A stretch of 64,000 nucleotides of DNA from Candidatus Melainabacteria bacterium (GCA_023250155.1 JAHFBG010000002.1:186001-250000), one strand, 5' to 3'; counted from the first letter of the stretch, positions 53,862-62,634 are shown. Translations and numbers: made by a program. Notes: generated by a model not told the origin, from the letters alone.

Positions 53862-54946
53862 CTTTTTCTATATAGTGATAGAGATAAACTGAGCTGCTTA
53901 TTTACGGCATCCATCATCATTTGAGGTGTGACTTCAAGGCACTGGGGTTTTGAACAGGATTCCTTTCTTTTATCAAATAAACAAGGTCTACACTCTAGGT
54001 TGTCTACGTGTACAGCAAGAAATCTAGGATCATTAGGAAGTAACTTTTGTGGATTTGTGGGACCAAAAAATGCAACAAGTTTTTTACCTAACCCAACAGC
54101 AATGTGCATGGGTGCTGAGTCAGTGCATACTAAAAGATCAGCTGAACCTATAAGAGCACTAAGTTTTTCTAAAGATAAATCAAGGGTACTTAAATCAAAA
54201 AAGTTTTTTGGTCTTGCAAAAAATGTAAGTTTTTTATGAATTGCATCAATGGTTTGTAAATCATCCTTTCCTCCAAGAAGAATCACAGTGTTGTTTTGAT
54301 TGTCAATCAGTTTTTCAATTAATACTGCCCAGCTTTTTGGAGACCAGCTTTTTAAGATGTTTTTTTTAATACTTAGACTACTTACACCAGGATGAATAAA
54401 TATTTTTTTTGCATGAAATCTTTCTTTAATTCTGGGGTTAATTATTTCTTTTACCCACTCAATAGCATTAGGATTTAACCTAATATCAGGAATAAGACTT
54501 TGATCTTTTAACTTGTTTACTAATTCTGGCATAATTGGTAAAAGAAGCTCAGCAAACATATTTGCTGCATATTGTATTTCATTGAGCTTTACTGGATGTG
54601 TTATGAATAAATTACTGATTAAAGAATTTTTGAAACCAATCTTTAACTCTGCATTTCCTAGAGATGCAACTATATTTGCTTTTAATGATGAACCTGTTGA
54701 AATTAAGTATTTATAAGGTCTTTCCCTTAACAGCTCTCTAAGTTTAAAAACATTAGGATTTCTATCTTTAAAGTTAAATTCCTTAACCTTTCTAAATAAA
54801 GAAGTGAGCTCTGCTATACAAGTGCTTCGAGGCTCAGTTACCAAATCAATTTGTAAATCAGAGAATTTTTCTTTTAAGAGTTTTACTGTAGGTAATAATA
54901 ATATTTGATCACCAATGCCACCAGGATTTATAAAAAGTGCTCTCAT
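53858..54946 (-). CDS. Second GT9-family (heptosyltransferase-type) glycosyltransferase
   Basis: I start at ATG 54946; an upstream TTG at 54964 adds six residues (LQHIQK) but lacks a conserved N-terminus. The 362-residue enzyme has RALFINPGGIGDQILLLPTV, SRKVKEFNFK, IFIHPGVSSLSIKKNILKSW, and SADLLVCTDSAPMHIAVGLGKK then LVAFFGPTNPQKLLP, all GT9 landmarks. It is distant from the protein at 22951 and probably has a different acceptor. It acts at the cytoplasmic face of the inner membrane to build the LPS core. The divergent ribosomal operon begins 310 bases away. Confidence 0.9.
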   Translation of the reverse strand: MRALFINPGGIGDQILLLPTVKLLKEKFSDLQIDLVTEPRSTCIAELTSLFRKVKEFNFKDRNPNVFKLRELLRERPYKYLISTGSSLKANIVASLGNAELKIGFKNSLISNLFITHPVKLNEIQYAANMFAELLLPIMPELVNKLKDQSLIPDIRLNPNAIEWVKEIINPRIKERFHAKKIFIHPGVSSLSIKKNILKSWSPKSWAVLIEKLIDNQNNTVILLGGKDDLQTIDAIHKKLTFFARPKNFFDLSTLDLSLEKLSALIGSADLLVCTDSAPMHIAVGLGKKLVAFFGPTNPQKLLPNDPRFLAVHVDNLECRPCLFDKRKESCSKPQCLEVTPQMMMDAVNKQLSLSLSLYRKS

Positions 54947-55005
54947 TTTTTGAATATGCTGCAAAACAAGTTTGCGGCTTTTATGTCAATCTTTCTTATA
55001 GGATT

Positions 55006-55033
55006 GGATTTACCAAATAAATTGGCTAAATCC
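55006..55033. other. Hairpin in the rplD upstream region
   Basis: GGATTTACCAA (55006-55016) pairs with TTGGCTAAATCC (55022-55033) with one bulged base and a five-base loop. It lies upstream of the rplD promoter and toward the minus-strand heptosyltransferase start, so it could be in the leader of that gene or be a protein-binding site. Confidence 0.5.
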
Positions 55034-55168
55034 TAGTACTTGCAAGTGACATTATAACTTTATAAATTCTTTTAACGCTGTTGATAATAGTGGTTATAGC
55101 GTCTCTACTAATTTAAGTTGTTATAACCCTTATACTGATATACCATTTATTTTCAGGTAAATTAGAAG

Positions 55169-55197
55169 TTGACCAAATTACAATAGCCCGTTAGAAT
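55169..55197 (+). promoter_or_regulatory. Sigma70 promoter of the ribosomal protein operon
   Basis: TTGACC at 55169-55174 and TAGAAT at 55192-55197 are separated by 17 bases, the best match to the consensus in the window. The start codon of rplD lies 59 bases past the -10 box. Confidence 0.75.
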
Positions 55198-55255
55198 TAA
55201 CCTTTGCGTCTTTAAATATGTTTGCAAAATTAAGAATAACCAGGTTCAGAAAAAA

Positions 55256-55915
55256 ATGCCAAAAACAAACTTACAAATTTCAGATATTAAAAAGGAAGAT
55301 TTTAAACCTCAAGATTTGCTTGCTGAAGTAAAACTAAATAAACATTTATTACACTTATCAGTTTTAAGACAATTAAGCAATCAAAGAGCTGGAACAGCTT
55401 CTACAAAAACTAAGGGTGAAATTAGAGGTGGTGGTAAGAAGCCTTGGAAACAGAAAGGTACAGGAAGGGCCCGAGCAGGATCTATTAGATCCCCATTATG
55501 GGTTGGTGGAGGAATAACATTTGGACCAAAACCCAGAAGCTTTAAGTTTGATATCCCTCAAAAAGCTAGAAGATTAGCAATAGCACAAGCGTTTATATCT
55601 AAATCCAATCAAATTGTTGTTTTGAAAGAGCTCCCAGAAGTTAAAGATTCTAAAACGAAAAATTTTGAAAGTGGTTTAAAAAATGCAGGAATAACAACTC
55701 ATCCAATTTTAATAATTGTAAGTCCAGAAGAAACAAACTGTGCACAAGTTAAACAAGCTTCAAGAAATTTACCTTATGTTGCTTTTAAAGATCAAAACTA
55801 TGTAGGCGTACATGACATACTAAAAGCAAAAACAATTCTTATATCAAAATCAACTTTAAGTGAAATGGAAAAACGGTTTTCTAAAGTACTTAATAAGAAA
55901 AGCAAGGCGGTATAG
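55256..55915 (+). CDS. rplD: 50S ribosomal protein L4
   Basis: A 219-residue L4 that folds part of 23S rRNA and lines the exit tunnel. The conserved loop GTASTKTKGEIRGGGKKPWK then QKGTGRARAGSIRSPLWVGG is exact, with GGITFGPKPRSF and the C-terminal FKDQNYVGVHDILKAKTILI region. It is the first gene after the promoter at 55169: rpsJ and rplC, which usually come first, are missing here. The C-terminal SKVLNKKSKAV is basic. Confidence 0.97.
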   Translation: MPKTNLQISDIKKEDFKPQDLLAEVKLNKHLLHLSVLRQLSNQRAGTASTKTKGEIRGGGKKPWKQKGTGRARAGSIRSPLWVGGGITFGPKPRSFKFDIPQKARRLAIAQAFISKSNQIVVLKELPEVKDSKTKNFESGLKNAGITTHPILIIVSPEETNCAQVKQASRNLPYVAFKDQNYVGVHDILKAKTILISKSTLSEMEKRFSKVLNKKSKAV

Positions 55916-55918
55916 GAA

Positions 55919-56212
55919 ATGAAAAGCATGATGACAAGTGTAATTCTTGAGCCAGTTATTACTGAAAAAAGTACTGCTTTATGCCAACAAAACAAGTATA
56001 CTTTTCGAGTTTCAAAAAATGCTACAAAACACGTTATAAAACATGCTTTTGAAGCAATTTTTCCAGGCAGAAAAGTGTTGTCAATTCAGACCTCAAAAAC
56101 AATGGGACATAGAAAACGTACAAAAGGTGGTTATAAAAATCCTGTTGATGGAAAAAAAGCTTTAATTACAGTTGAAGGACCAAGGATTGAGTTTTTCCCA
56201 GAAGCCTCTTAA
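55919..56212 (+). CDS. rplW: 50S ribosomal protein L23
   Basis: A 97-residue L23 of the tunnel exit. VILEPVITEKSTALCQQNKY is the N-terminal signature, YTFRVSKNATKHVIKHAFEA the central fold and GRKVLSIQTSKTMGHRKRTK the extended loop with KKALITVEGPRIEFFPE at the end. It follows rplD after three bases. The spacer after it (56213-56274) carries heptamer repeats. Confidence 0.96.
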   Translation: MKSMMTSVILEPVITEKSTALCQQNKYTFRVSKNATKHVIKHAFEAIFPGRKVLSIQTSKTMGHRKRTKGGYKNPVDGKKALITVEGPRIEFFPEAS

Positions 56213-56213
56213 A

Positions 56214-56227
56214 GAGGATTGGGGATT
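56214..56227. repeat. Heptamer repeat units in the rplW-rplB spacer
   Basis: GAGGATT and GGGGATT stand in 7-bp register directly after the rplW stop, followed by GAGTAG and later GGATTGAGA at 56241-56249. They match the units seen at 8052 and 15142. A lone GGGATTGAG also occurs after the tRNA (near 61329). Confidence 0.7.
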
Positions 56228-56274
56228 GAGTAGAAGAAAAGGATTGAGATAGAAAATAAAGGACAGAAAAGATT

Positions 56275-57099
56275 ATGCCAGTTAAAGAAAGAAGACCATT
56301 AACACCAGGACAAAGAGGTATGAACTTTTTGGACTTTAATGAAATCACCAAGACAAAGCCAGAAAAAAGTCTATTAAAACCATATAAAAGAGTAGGTGGT
56401 AGAAATAACCAAGGCAGAATAACCACAAGACATAAAGGTGGTGGACACAAAAAGCGATATAGAGTGATTGATTTTAAAAGAGATAGAAATGATATTTCTT
56501 CAAAGGTAGTAGCTATAGAATATGATCCAAATAGAAATTGTAGGCTTGCATTATTACAATATATTGATGGAGAAAAGAGATATATTTTGGCTCCTAATGG
56601 ATTAAAGGTAAATGATTTAGTTATATCAGGAGATAATGTAGAGCAAAAACTAGGAAATTGTTTACCACTTAGAAGTATAACAATAGGTGAGTTTCTTCAT
56701 AATGTAGAACTGAAACCAGGCGCTGGTGGACAATTAGCAAGGTCAGCAGGAGTAGCATGTCAGCTTTTAGCAAAAGAAGGTGATATGGCTACATTACGTC
56801 TTCCTTCAGGTGAAATGAGAAGAATTAATATCAACTGCAAAGCCACATTGGGACAGCTTGGAAATATTGATCATTTAAACATGAGCTTAGGAAAAGCAGG
56901 ACGTAAGAGACATCTCGGAATTAGACCTACTGTTCGTGGTTCAGCAATGAATCCTGTAGATCATCCACATGGTGGTGGAGAAGGTAAATCTCCTATAGGT
57001 GGTCAGCCAAAAACACCATGGGGCAAACCTGCCATGGGCTTGAAGACAAGAAAGCCAAAGCAATCTGATAAGTATATAGTTTCGAGGAGAAAGAAATAA
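56275..57099 (+). CDS. rplB: 50S ribosomal protein L2
   Basis: A 274-residue L2 near the peptidyl-transferase centre. [20 protein letters not shown] then [11 protein letters not shown] is the N-terminal core, [20 protein letters not shown] and [20 protein letters not shown] follow, and [20 protein letters not shown] holds the conserved His of L2. Complete, and ends in a one-base overlap (ATAATG junction) with rpsS. Confidence 0.98.
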   Translation: MPVKERRPLTPGQRGMNFLDFNEITKTKPEKSLLKPYKRVGGRNNQGRITTRHKGGGHKKRYRVIDFKRDRNDISSKVVAIEYDPNRNCRLALLQYIDGEKRYILAPNGLKVNDLVISGDNVEQKLGNCLPLRSITIGEFLHNVELKPGAGGQLARSAGVACQLLAKEGDMATLRLPSGEMRRININCKATLGQLGNIDHLNMSLGKAGRKRHLGIRPTVRGSAMNPVDHPHGGGEGKSPIGGQPKTPWGKPAMGLKTRKPKQSDKYIVSRRKK

Positions 57100-57401
57100 T
57101 GGGAAGATCACTGAAAAAAGGACCCTATGTTCATGAGTCATTATTGAAGAAAATAATGGAGATGAATAAATCAGGCAAAAAGCAAGTAGTTAAAACCTGG
57201 AAGCGTGCATCCATGATAATTCCAGAGATGCTTGGTCATACTATTGCAGTTCACAATGGTAAAAAGTTTGTCCCTGTTTATGTTACAGAGCAAATGATAG
57301 GTCATAGACTAGGTGAATTTTCAATAACTCGATTCTTTAGAGCTCACTCAGGAGTTGCTAAAAAAGTAGAAGGAGCAGCACCAGCACCAGCAGCAAAGTA
57401 A
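57099..57401 (+). CDS. rpsS: 30S ribosomal protein S19
   Basis: A 100-residue S19 of the small-subunit head. [40 protein letters not shown] and [20 protein letters not shown] then [16 protein letters not shown] are the family signatures. The final APAPAAK is a short extension. Its start overlaps the rplB stop by one base, so translation is coupled. Confidence 0.97.
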   Translation: MGRSLKKGPYVHESLLKKIMEMNKSGKKQVVKTWKRASMIIPEMLGHTIAVHNGKKFVPVYVTEQMIGHRLGEFSITRFFRAHSGVAKKVEGAAPAPAAK

Positions 57402-57420
57402 GATAAGGATTTAAATATTT

Positions 57421-58023
57421 ATGGCAAAAGCAATTGCAAAAAATATAAGAATGTCGCCAAGAAAACTTAGACGAGTAGTTGATGTTATTCGTGGAAAGCA
57501 TACAAATGATGCCCAGGTTGTTTTGAAATTTATGCCATATGCAGCTGCAAGAGTTGTAGAAAAGGTTTTAAAATCAGCTATTGCTAATGCAAAAGAAAAT
57601 GAAAACTTAAATATAGAAGATTTAAAAATCTCAAAAGTATTTATTGATCAATCTACTACTTTGAAGCGATGGAGAGCAATGTCTAGAGGAAGAGGATTTC
57701 CAATTCTAAAGAAAACAAGTCATGTGACTATTGAAGTAAGCCCAGATTTAACCGGAATTCAAAAATCCACACATAAAAATAAAAAAAATACACAAGTAAA
57801 ACTAAAAGATAAAAAACATGATCATAAACACGATCACGAACATGATCATAGTCATGAGCATGAACATGAACATGGTCCTGGCTGTAATCATGAGCATGAA
57901 GAAGAAAAATCAGGTGCAAAAAAAACAATAGCTAAAGAGAATAAAGAAAAGACAAAGAAAACAAAAGAAAAATCAAAAGAAGTTAAAGGTTCAAAAGCTA
58001 AGAAGGAAAAAGAAGGAGAATAA
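57421..58023 (+). CDS. rplV: 50S ribosomal protein L22 with a His-rich C-terminal tail
   Basis: A 200-residue L22. Residues 1-112 are the normal protein ([40 protein letters not shown]). After this comes an extension of about 88 residues: a lysine-rich linker, a His/Asp/Glu stretch at residues 133-159 containing 12 His and one Cys ([20 protein letters not shown]), then a Lys/Glu-rich coil. Such a tail on L22 is far beyond the usual 110-residue length. The His stretch should bind metals such as Zn2+ or Ni2+; what it does on the ribosome is unknown. Its codons are open across the extension and end two bases before rpsC. Confidence 0.95.
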   Translation: MAKAIAKNIRMSPRKLRRVVDVIRGKHTNDAQVVLKFMPYAAARVVEKVLKSAIANAKENENLNIEDLKISKVFIDQSTTLKRWRAMSRGRGFPILKKTSHVTIEVSPDLTGIQKSTHKNKKNTQVKLKDKKHDHKHDHEHDHSHEHEHEHGPGCNHEHEEEKSGAKKTIAKENKEKTKKTKEKSKEVKGSKAKKEKEGE

Positions 58024-58025
58024 GA

Positions 58026-58769
58026 ATGGGGCAAAAAACACATCCAAAAGGTTTTAGACTGGGTGTAATTCTGACCTGGGATTCACAATGGTATGCTCCA
58101 CCAAAGTATTATGCTGACTTGGTCTTGGAAGATAGATTGCTTAGAGAGTATATTAAGAGAAAGCTTTATAATGCTGGAATTAGTAAAATTGAAATTTGGA
58201 GAAAAGCACAATTAATCCAGATAAATATACATTCTGTTAGACCGGGCATCGTTGTAGGCAAGGGTGGACAAGGTTTAGAAACTTTACGAAATCAGGTCTT
58301 AGAATTGATTCACAGAAAAGATGTTGTAGTTCAAGTTAATGTTATTGAAGTTGCAAAGGCAGATCTTGATGCTCAATTAACAAGTGAAGCTGTTGCTCAA
58401 CAGTTAGAAAGACGAGTAGCTTTTAGAAAGGCTATGAAACAAGCTATGCAAAGAGCAATGCGTGCTGGTGCAAAAGGTATTAAGATAATGGTTTCAGGTA
58501 GGTTAGGTGGGAATGATATTGCAAGAACAGAATGGTTACGTGAGGGAGCAATACCATTGCATACTTTAAGAGCAGATATTGACTATGGACTTGCAACAGC
58601 TAAAACAGTTTTTGGAATAATTGGAGTTAAGACCTGGATATATAAAGGAATGGTGGCACCTGGGGAAATGGCTCAAAGAAATATCAGAGTTGTTTCAAAT
58701 GAAGAGGTGTCTGATGAAGATGATCAAGATAAGAGAAAAAGAAGGAGAAGAAGGCAAGAGCCAAGATAA
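58026..58769 (+). CDS. rpsC: 30S ribosomal protein S3
   Basis: A 247-residue S3. [20 protein letters not shown] opens the protein, [20 protein letters not shown] is the KH domain GxxG region, and [20 protein letters not shown] with [20 protein letters not shown] the C-terminal domain, followed by a basic [11 protein letters not shown] tail. It lines the mRNA entry channel and has helicase activity. Two bases separate it from rplV. Confidence 0.97.
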   Translation: MGQKTHPKGFRLGVILTWDSQWYAPPKYYADLVLEDRLLREYIKRKLYNAGISKIEIWRKAQLIQINIHSVRPGIVVGKGGQGLETLRNQVLELIHRKDVVVQVNVIEVAKADLDAQLTSEAVAQQLERRVAFRKAMKQAMQRAMRAGAKGIKIMVSGRLGGNDIARTEWLREGAIPLHTLRADIDYGLATAKTVFGIIGVKTWIYKGMVAPGEMAQRNIRVVSNEEVSDEDDQDKRKRRRRRQEPR

Positions 58770-58785
58770 AAAGGTATAAGAAACA

Positions 58786-59193
58786 ATGTTAACCCCAAAA
58801 CAAACAAAATACAGAAAACAAATGCGCGGTAGAATGACTGGAAAAGAGTCTCGTGGAGTGAAGCTACATCATGGAGAGTTTGGTTTACAAGCTTTACAAC
58901 CTGCGTGGGTTTCCTCAAAACAGTTAGAAGCAGCAAGAAAAGCAATGGTTAGAAGTATAAAAAGGGGTGGAAAAATTTGGATTATGGTTTTTCCCGATAA
59001 ACCAGTTACAAAAAAACCTGCTGAAGTTAGAATGGGTTCAGGTAAAGGTAATCCAGAATTCTGGGTAAGTGTAGTTAGACCAGGAAGAATTCTTTTTGAA
59101 ATGACAGGAGTTCCAAAAGAGTTGGCACTGGAGTCATTGAAGCTAGCTTCTGACAAGCTACCTATTAAGTGTCGAATTGTAGAGAAGAAGTAA
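58786..59193 (+). CDS. rplP: 50S ribosomal protein L16
   Basis: A 135-residue L16 near the A-site tRNA elbow. [40 protein letters not shown] and [20 protein letters not shown] then [20 protein letters not shown] are the normal landmarks. No extension. It follows rpsC after 16 bases. Confidence 0.97.
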   Translation: MLTPKQTKYRKQMRGRMTGKESRGVKLHHGEFGLQALQPAWVSSKQLEAARKAMVRSIKRGGKIWIMVFPDKPVTKKPAEVRMGSGKGNPEFWVSVVRPGRILFEMTGVPKELALESLKLASDKLPIKCRIVEKK

Positions 59194-59234
59194 GAGTATG
59201 TTAAAGGATAAGAATTAAGAGGTAAAAATAAAAA

Positions 59235-59501
59235 ATGAAATTGGTTGAAATGACAGAATTAGGACTAGATGAGCTTGATGAGCAGATTAAAAAATCACGC
59301 ATTGAGCTTGTAAACCTTCGTATGAAATTTAAAGCACGCCAATTAGAAAACCCCTCTCTTATTTCTAAGCAAAGAAAAGAAATTGCAAGATTACTAACTG
59401 TTCAGACTCAAAAATCAAAAGAGAAACCAGTGTCTGCTAAGACTGTAGAAAAGATTAAAAAAACAAGAAAAAAAACTAGCAAGAAAATAGGTGACGAATA
59501 A
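59235..59501 (+). CDS. rpmC: 50S ribosomal protein L29
   Basis: An 88-residue L29 located at the tunnel exit. ELGLDELDEQIKKSRIELVN followed by LRMKFKARQLENPSLISKQR and KEIARLLTVQ are the two helices; the last 25 residues (KTVEKIKKTRKKTSKKIGDE) are a basic extension beyond the usual 65 residues. AGAGGT precedes the start. Confidence 0.92.
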   Translation: MKLVEMTELGLDELDEQIKKSRIELVNLRMKFKARQLENPSLISKQRKEIARLLTVQTQKSKEKPVSAKTVEKIKKTRKKTSKKIGDE

Positions 59502-59521
59502 AGGAGTAAAAAGAAAGAAGT

Positions 59522-59767
59522 ATGCCGAAGAAAATTTTAAGAGGAAAAGTTGTTAGTAATAAAATGGATAAAACCATTGTAATTGCTATTGAAAACAGAA
59601 GCTCTCATCCTAAATATAAGAAGACAGTGATTAAAACAAAGAAGTTTAAAGCACATGATGAAAACAATCAATGCAAAGAGGGTGATTTAGTTGAAGTGAT
59701 AGAACATAGTCCGTTAAGTAAAACTAAGAGATGGATGTTAAAAGAAATCGTGGAAAAGGCAGACTAG
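59522..59767 (+). CDS. rpsQ: 30S ribosomal protein S17
   Basis: An 81-residue S17, an OB-fold early assembly protein. [40 protein letters not shown] and [20 protein letters not shown] then [10 protein letters not shown] are family signatures. Normal length. It is 20 bases after rpmC. Confidence 0.97.
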   Translation: MPKKILRGKVVSNKMDKTIVIAIENRSSHPKYKKTVIKTKKFKAHDENNQCKEGDLVEVIEHSPLSKTKRWMLKEIVEKAD

Positions 59768-59791
59768 GAAATTGGATTTGAGGATAAGACA

Positions 59792-60160
59792 ATGATACAG
59801 CAAGAATCAAAACTAGAAGTAGCTGATAATACAGGGGCCAAGGTTGTTCAATGTATTAGAGTTTTAAAGGGTGGGAATGCCAGGTATGCTGGAGTTGGTG
59901 ATCTTATTGTTGGTGTTGTAAAAAAGGCATTGCCAAACATGATTGTTAAAGAGCATGAAGTGGTAAGGTGTGTAATTGTTAGAACAAAAAAGACCTTAAG
60001 TAGAAATGATGGTAGCAAAATTAGATTTGATGAAAATGCAGTAGTGATTCTAGATAAGCAAAACAATCCAAGAGGAACAAGAGTCTTTGGACCTGTTGCA
60101 AGAGAGCTAAGAGAAAAGCAATTTATGAAAATAGTTTCTTTAGCACCTGAGGTTATATAG
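59792..60160 (+). CDS. rplN: 50S ribosomal protein L14
   Basis: A 122-residue L14, complete. [60 protein letters not shown] and [20 protein letters not shown] are unmistakable. It forms part of the subunit bridge B8 surface. It is 24 bases after rpsQ. Confidence 0.98.
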   Translation: MIQQESKLEVADNTGAKVVQCIRVLKGGNARYAGVGDLIVGVVKKALPNMIVKEHEVVRCVIVRTKKTLSRNDGSKIRFDENAVVILDKQNNPRGTRVFGPVARELREKQFMKIVSLAPEVI

Positions 60161-60190
60161 ATAAAGAAGTTAGAGGATAAGGTAAAAAAA

Positions 60191-60655
60191 ATGAGTGAAC
60201 AATATATAAAAATTCCAAACAAAAACAAAAAGAAAAAGCTTATTTATACTGATGCACCTATAGGGGCACGTCCAAAAAAAGGTGGATTTTATATAGTATC
60301 AAGAGCCTTTGTTAAAGAAGGAGTAACCAATTCAAAAGCAAAACTTCATGTGAAGCGTGGAGATATGGTAATGGTAATTTCTGGTGCAGATAAAGGCAAA
60401 ACAGGAAAAGTAATAGCAGCACTGCCAAAAAAAGGAAAAATAATTGTAGAGGGTGTAAACATTATTAAAAGACACAGAAAATCCAGAGGGATTGGACAAG
60501 CTGGAGAAATTATAGAGAAAGAAGCTCCTATTTTTTCTTCAAAGGTTATGTATTATGATTCAACCAAGAAAAAACCATCAAGAATAGGACATAAAATTTT
60601 AAAAGATGGAAAAAAAGTCAGGGTTGCAAAAGTGAGTGGGGAGCAAATAGATTAA
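60191..60655 (+). CDS. rplX: 50S ribosomal protein L24 with an N-terminal extension
   Basis: A 154-residue L24. The KOW core begins near residue 53 ([20 protein letters not shown] then [20 protein letters not shown]) and runs to the C-terminal [19 protein letters not shown]. The first 50 residues ([20 protein letters not shown]...[10 protein letters not shown]) are not found in the usual 105-residue protein and have no recognised fold. L24 starts 50S assembly. An alternative ATG before the core is not obvious, and the start is preceded by AGGATAAGG. Confidence 0.93.
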   Translation: MSEQYIKIPNKNKKKKLIYTDAPIGARPKKGGFYIVSRAFVKEGVTNSKAKLHVKRGDMVMVISGADKGKTGKVIAALPKKGKIIVEGVNIIKRHRKSRGIGQAGEIIEKEAPIFSSKVMYYDSTKKKPSRIGHKILKDGKKVRVAKVSGEQID

Positions 60656-60691
60656 GGAAAGAAAGTTGTTTAAAAATACTGTGGTGAAGTT

Positions 60692-61252
60692 ATGAAAAAA
60701 AAGAATTTAAGAGAAAAGTATAAAACAGAAATTATAAATGAGCTCATGAAAACTCTTGAATATGAAAACATCTTGCAAGTGCCTAGACTTGAAAAGATTG
60801 TAGTTAATATGGGCATGGGTGAGGCAATGTCAGATTCTAAGTTTCTTGATGGTGGCGTTAGTGATTTAAAATTAATAACAGGACAAAAGCCAATTATAAC
60901 AAGAGCTAAAAAGGCTATTGCAACATTTAAAATTCGAGAAGGTGGTCCTGTTGGATGTATGGTGACTTTAAGAGGTCAAAGAATGTATGACTTCTTTAGC
61001 AAGCTAGTAAATTTTATACTTCCACGATTAAGAGATTTTAGAGGAGTATCACCAAAAAGTTTTGATGGTAAAGGTAATTATAATTTAGGATTAAAAGAAC
61101 AAACTGTTTTTCCTGAGATTAATTATGACAAGCTAGACAATGTTAGAGGAATGGATATAGCAATTGTTACTACTGCTAAAACAAATGAAGAAGCAAAAAC
61201 CCTTTTAAGTGCATTAGGAATGCCTTTTAAAAAGGTAAGGAGTGAGGGTTGA
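60692..61252 (+). CDS. rplE: 50S ribosomal protein L5
   Basis: A 186-residue L5, binding 5S rRNA and contacting the P-site t[63 protein letters not shown] and [20 protein letters not shown] are conserved blocks. Normal length. Its TGA stop (61250-61252) is directly followed by the first base of a tRNA gene. Confidence 0.97.
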   Translation: MKKKNLREKYKTEIINELMKTLEYENILQVPRLEKIVVNMGMGEAMSDSKFLDGGVSDLKLITGQKPIITRAKKAIATFKIREGGPVGCMVTLRGQRMYDFFSKLVNFILPRLRDFRGVSPKSFDGKGNYNLGLKEQTVFPEINYDKLDNVRGMDIAIVTTAKTNEEAKTLLSALGMPFKKVRSEG

Positions 61253-61324
61253 GCGGGTGTAATTCAGTGGTAGAATGCAAGCTTCCCAAGCTTGACGTCG
61301 CGGGTTCGAATCCCGTCGCCCGCT
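61253..61324 (+). tRNA. tRNA-Gly (anticodon CCC)
   Basis: The 72-base sequence folds fully. The acceptor stem GCGGGTG/CGCCCGC has one G-T pair. The D arm ends with the usual AGTGGTAGAAT; the anticodon stem CAAGC/GCTTG holds the loop TTCCCAA, giving CCC; the T arm is GCGGG-TTCGAAT-CCCGT and the discriminator is T. The CCA end is not encoded. The tRNA begins at the base after the rplE stop, inside the ribosomal operon and on the same strand, so it should be cut out of the mRNA. Confidence 0.97.
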
Positions 61325-61393
61325 AAGTTGGGATTGAGTGATGAACTGATGAGAGAAAGAGAATCAAAGAAATAAATTAGGAGTAATGGACAA

Positions 61394-61600
61394 ATGGCAA
61401 AACTGTGCATGATTGAAAAAGACAGAAAGAAAAGGATACTTGCAGCAAAGGGCAAATATCCTAGAGTTAAAATACATAATCGATGTAGAAAATGTGGACG
61501 TTCCAGAGGTTATTATAGAGATTTTGGATTGTGCAGACTTTGTTTAAGAAGTATGGCACATTGGGGACTTCTTCCAGGAGTAGTAAAGGCTAGTTGGTAG
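61394..61600 (+). CDS. rpsN: 30S ribosomal protein S14, zinc-binding type
   Basis: A 68-residue S14 of the short C+ class. [20 protein letters not shown] carries the first CxxC and [20 protein letters not shown] the second, making a zinc ribbon. Usual type Z S14 is about 61 residues; the start [14 protein letters not shown] is slightly longer. The operon order L5-S14-S8 is standard; the tRNA lies between L5 and S14. Confidence 0.95.
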   Translation: MAKLCMIEKDRKKRILAAKGKYPRVKIHNRCRKCGRSRGYYRDFGLCRLCLRSMAHWGLLPGVVKASW

Positions 61601-61629
61601 GGTTTAAGGAGATAAAGAGAGAGAAAGCT

Positions 61630-62028
61630 ATGGCAAATACAGACACAATAAGTGATATGTTAACAAGAGTAAGAAATGCAGTTAGTGCAATGCATGAAAC
61701 AGTTGATATTCCATTATCCAAAATCAGAACAAGAATTGCTGAAATCTTAAAAAAAGAAGGTTATATAAATTCCTATGAAATTGTTGGTGATGAAAATAAA
61801 AAACAACTTAGAATAACTTTAAAATATGGTCCTCGTGGTGAGAAGATAATCACAGGAATTAAAAGAATTTCAAAACAAGGTTTAAAAGTCTATACTAAAG
61901 CAAAAGAAGCCCCAAGAGTGTTTGATGGTCTAGGGGTATCAATTATAAGTACAAGTAAAGGGTTGAAAACAGATAGAGAAGTCAGAAAAGAGAATATTGG
62001 TGGAGAGATTATTTGTCAGGTATGGTAG
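61630..62028 (+). CDS. rpsH: 30S ribosomal protein S8
   Basis: I choose ATG 61630 (MANTDTISDMLTRVRNAVSA) because this is the usual N-terminus; the frame also opens at a GTG at 61594 that overlaps rpsN. The 132-residue S8 shows DIPLSKIRTRIAEILKKEGY, KYGPRGEKIITGIKRISKQG and VYTKAKEAPRVFDGLGVSII STSKGLKTDRE (two blocks), typical of the family. It is a core 16S-rRNA binder. AGAGAGAAAG upstream. Confidence 0.96.
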   Translation: MANTDTISDMLTRVRNAVSAMHETVDIPLSKIRTRIAEILKKEGYINSYEIVGDENKKQLRITLKYGPRGEKIITGIKRISKQGLKVYTKAKEAPRVFDGLGVSIISTSKGLKTDREVRKENIGGEIICQVW

Positions 62029-62063
62029 TCTGTGAAAGTGATTAGAAGATAAGAGGAAGAAAA

Positions 62064-62624
62064 ATGTCAAGAGTAGGAAAACAACCAATTGATATACCAG
62101 AAAAAGTAGATGTAACTATTACAGATACATCTAATGGTCAAACTTTAAATATCAAAGGGCCTAAAGGAGCATTAGTAAGCAACTTTAGGAAAGAAATAAG
62201 CATTAAAAAAGAAGATAAAAAAATAGTTTTAACAAGAGCTAATGACGAAAAGCTTGTGAAAAGTCTTCACGGTATGACTAGAGCCATGATTAACAATATG
62301 GTTATAGGTGTAACCCAGGGATTTAAAAAAGAGTTAGATATTGTAGGTGTTGGGTATCGTGCACAAGTACAAGGACAAAAGCTAGTTCTTCAAATAGGCT
62401 ATAGTCATCCAGTTGAAATAGAGCCTCCAGATAAAGATACAAAAATAGAAGTGGATAAAAATCAAACTCATATTGTTGTTGTTGGAATACATAAGCAAGC
62501 CGTAGGTGATTTAGCTTCTAAAATTAGAGATGTTAGATTGCCAGAGCCTTATAAAGGAAAAGGTATTAAATATAGTGATGAGAAAATCAGAAGAAAGGTT
62601 GGAAAATCTGCTGCTAAAAAATAG
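62064..62624 (+). CDS. rplF: 50S ribosomal protein L6
   Basis: A 186-residue L6. MSRVGKQPIDIPEKVDVTIT begins the protein, MTRAMINNMVIGVTQGFKKE and LDIVGVGYRAQVQGQKLVLQ are the central region, and IRDVRLPEPYKGKGIKYSDE KIRRKVGKSAAKK (two blocks) the C-terminus. Complete. It sits near the factor-binding site of the 50S subunit. Confidence 0.97.
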   Translation: MSRVGKQPIDIPEKVDVTITDTSNGQTLNIKGPKGALVSNFRKEISIKKEDKKIVLTRANDEKLVKSLHGMTRAMINNMVIGVTQGFKKELDIVGVGYRAQVQGQKLVLQIGYSHPVEIEPPDKDTKIEVDKNQTHIVVVGIHKQAVGDLASKIRDVRLPEPYKGKGIKYSDEKIRRKVGKSAAKK

Positions 62625-62634
62625 GAATTAAATT

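Larger units (their letters stand above)
54947..55255. other. Regulatory region between the heptosyltransferase and the ribosomal operon
   Basis: Contains no gene (rplC, which normally precedes rplD, is not here). It holds a hairpin at 55006-55033, a 10-base palindrome ACTTGCAAGT at 55038-55047, and a sigma70-type promoter at 55169-55197 for rplD. Confidence 0.7.

Noticed and set aside
57728..57928. Open frame antisense to the L22 tail
   Set aside because: It is the complement of the His/Asp-rich repeat codons, with no start signal; a shadow of a low-complexity segment.
61264..61455. Minus-strand open frame across the tRNA-Gly and rpsN start
   Set aside because: It would be antisense to a tRNA and has no ribosome-binding site.
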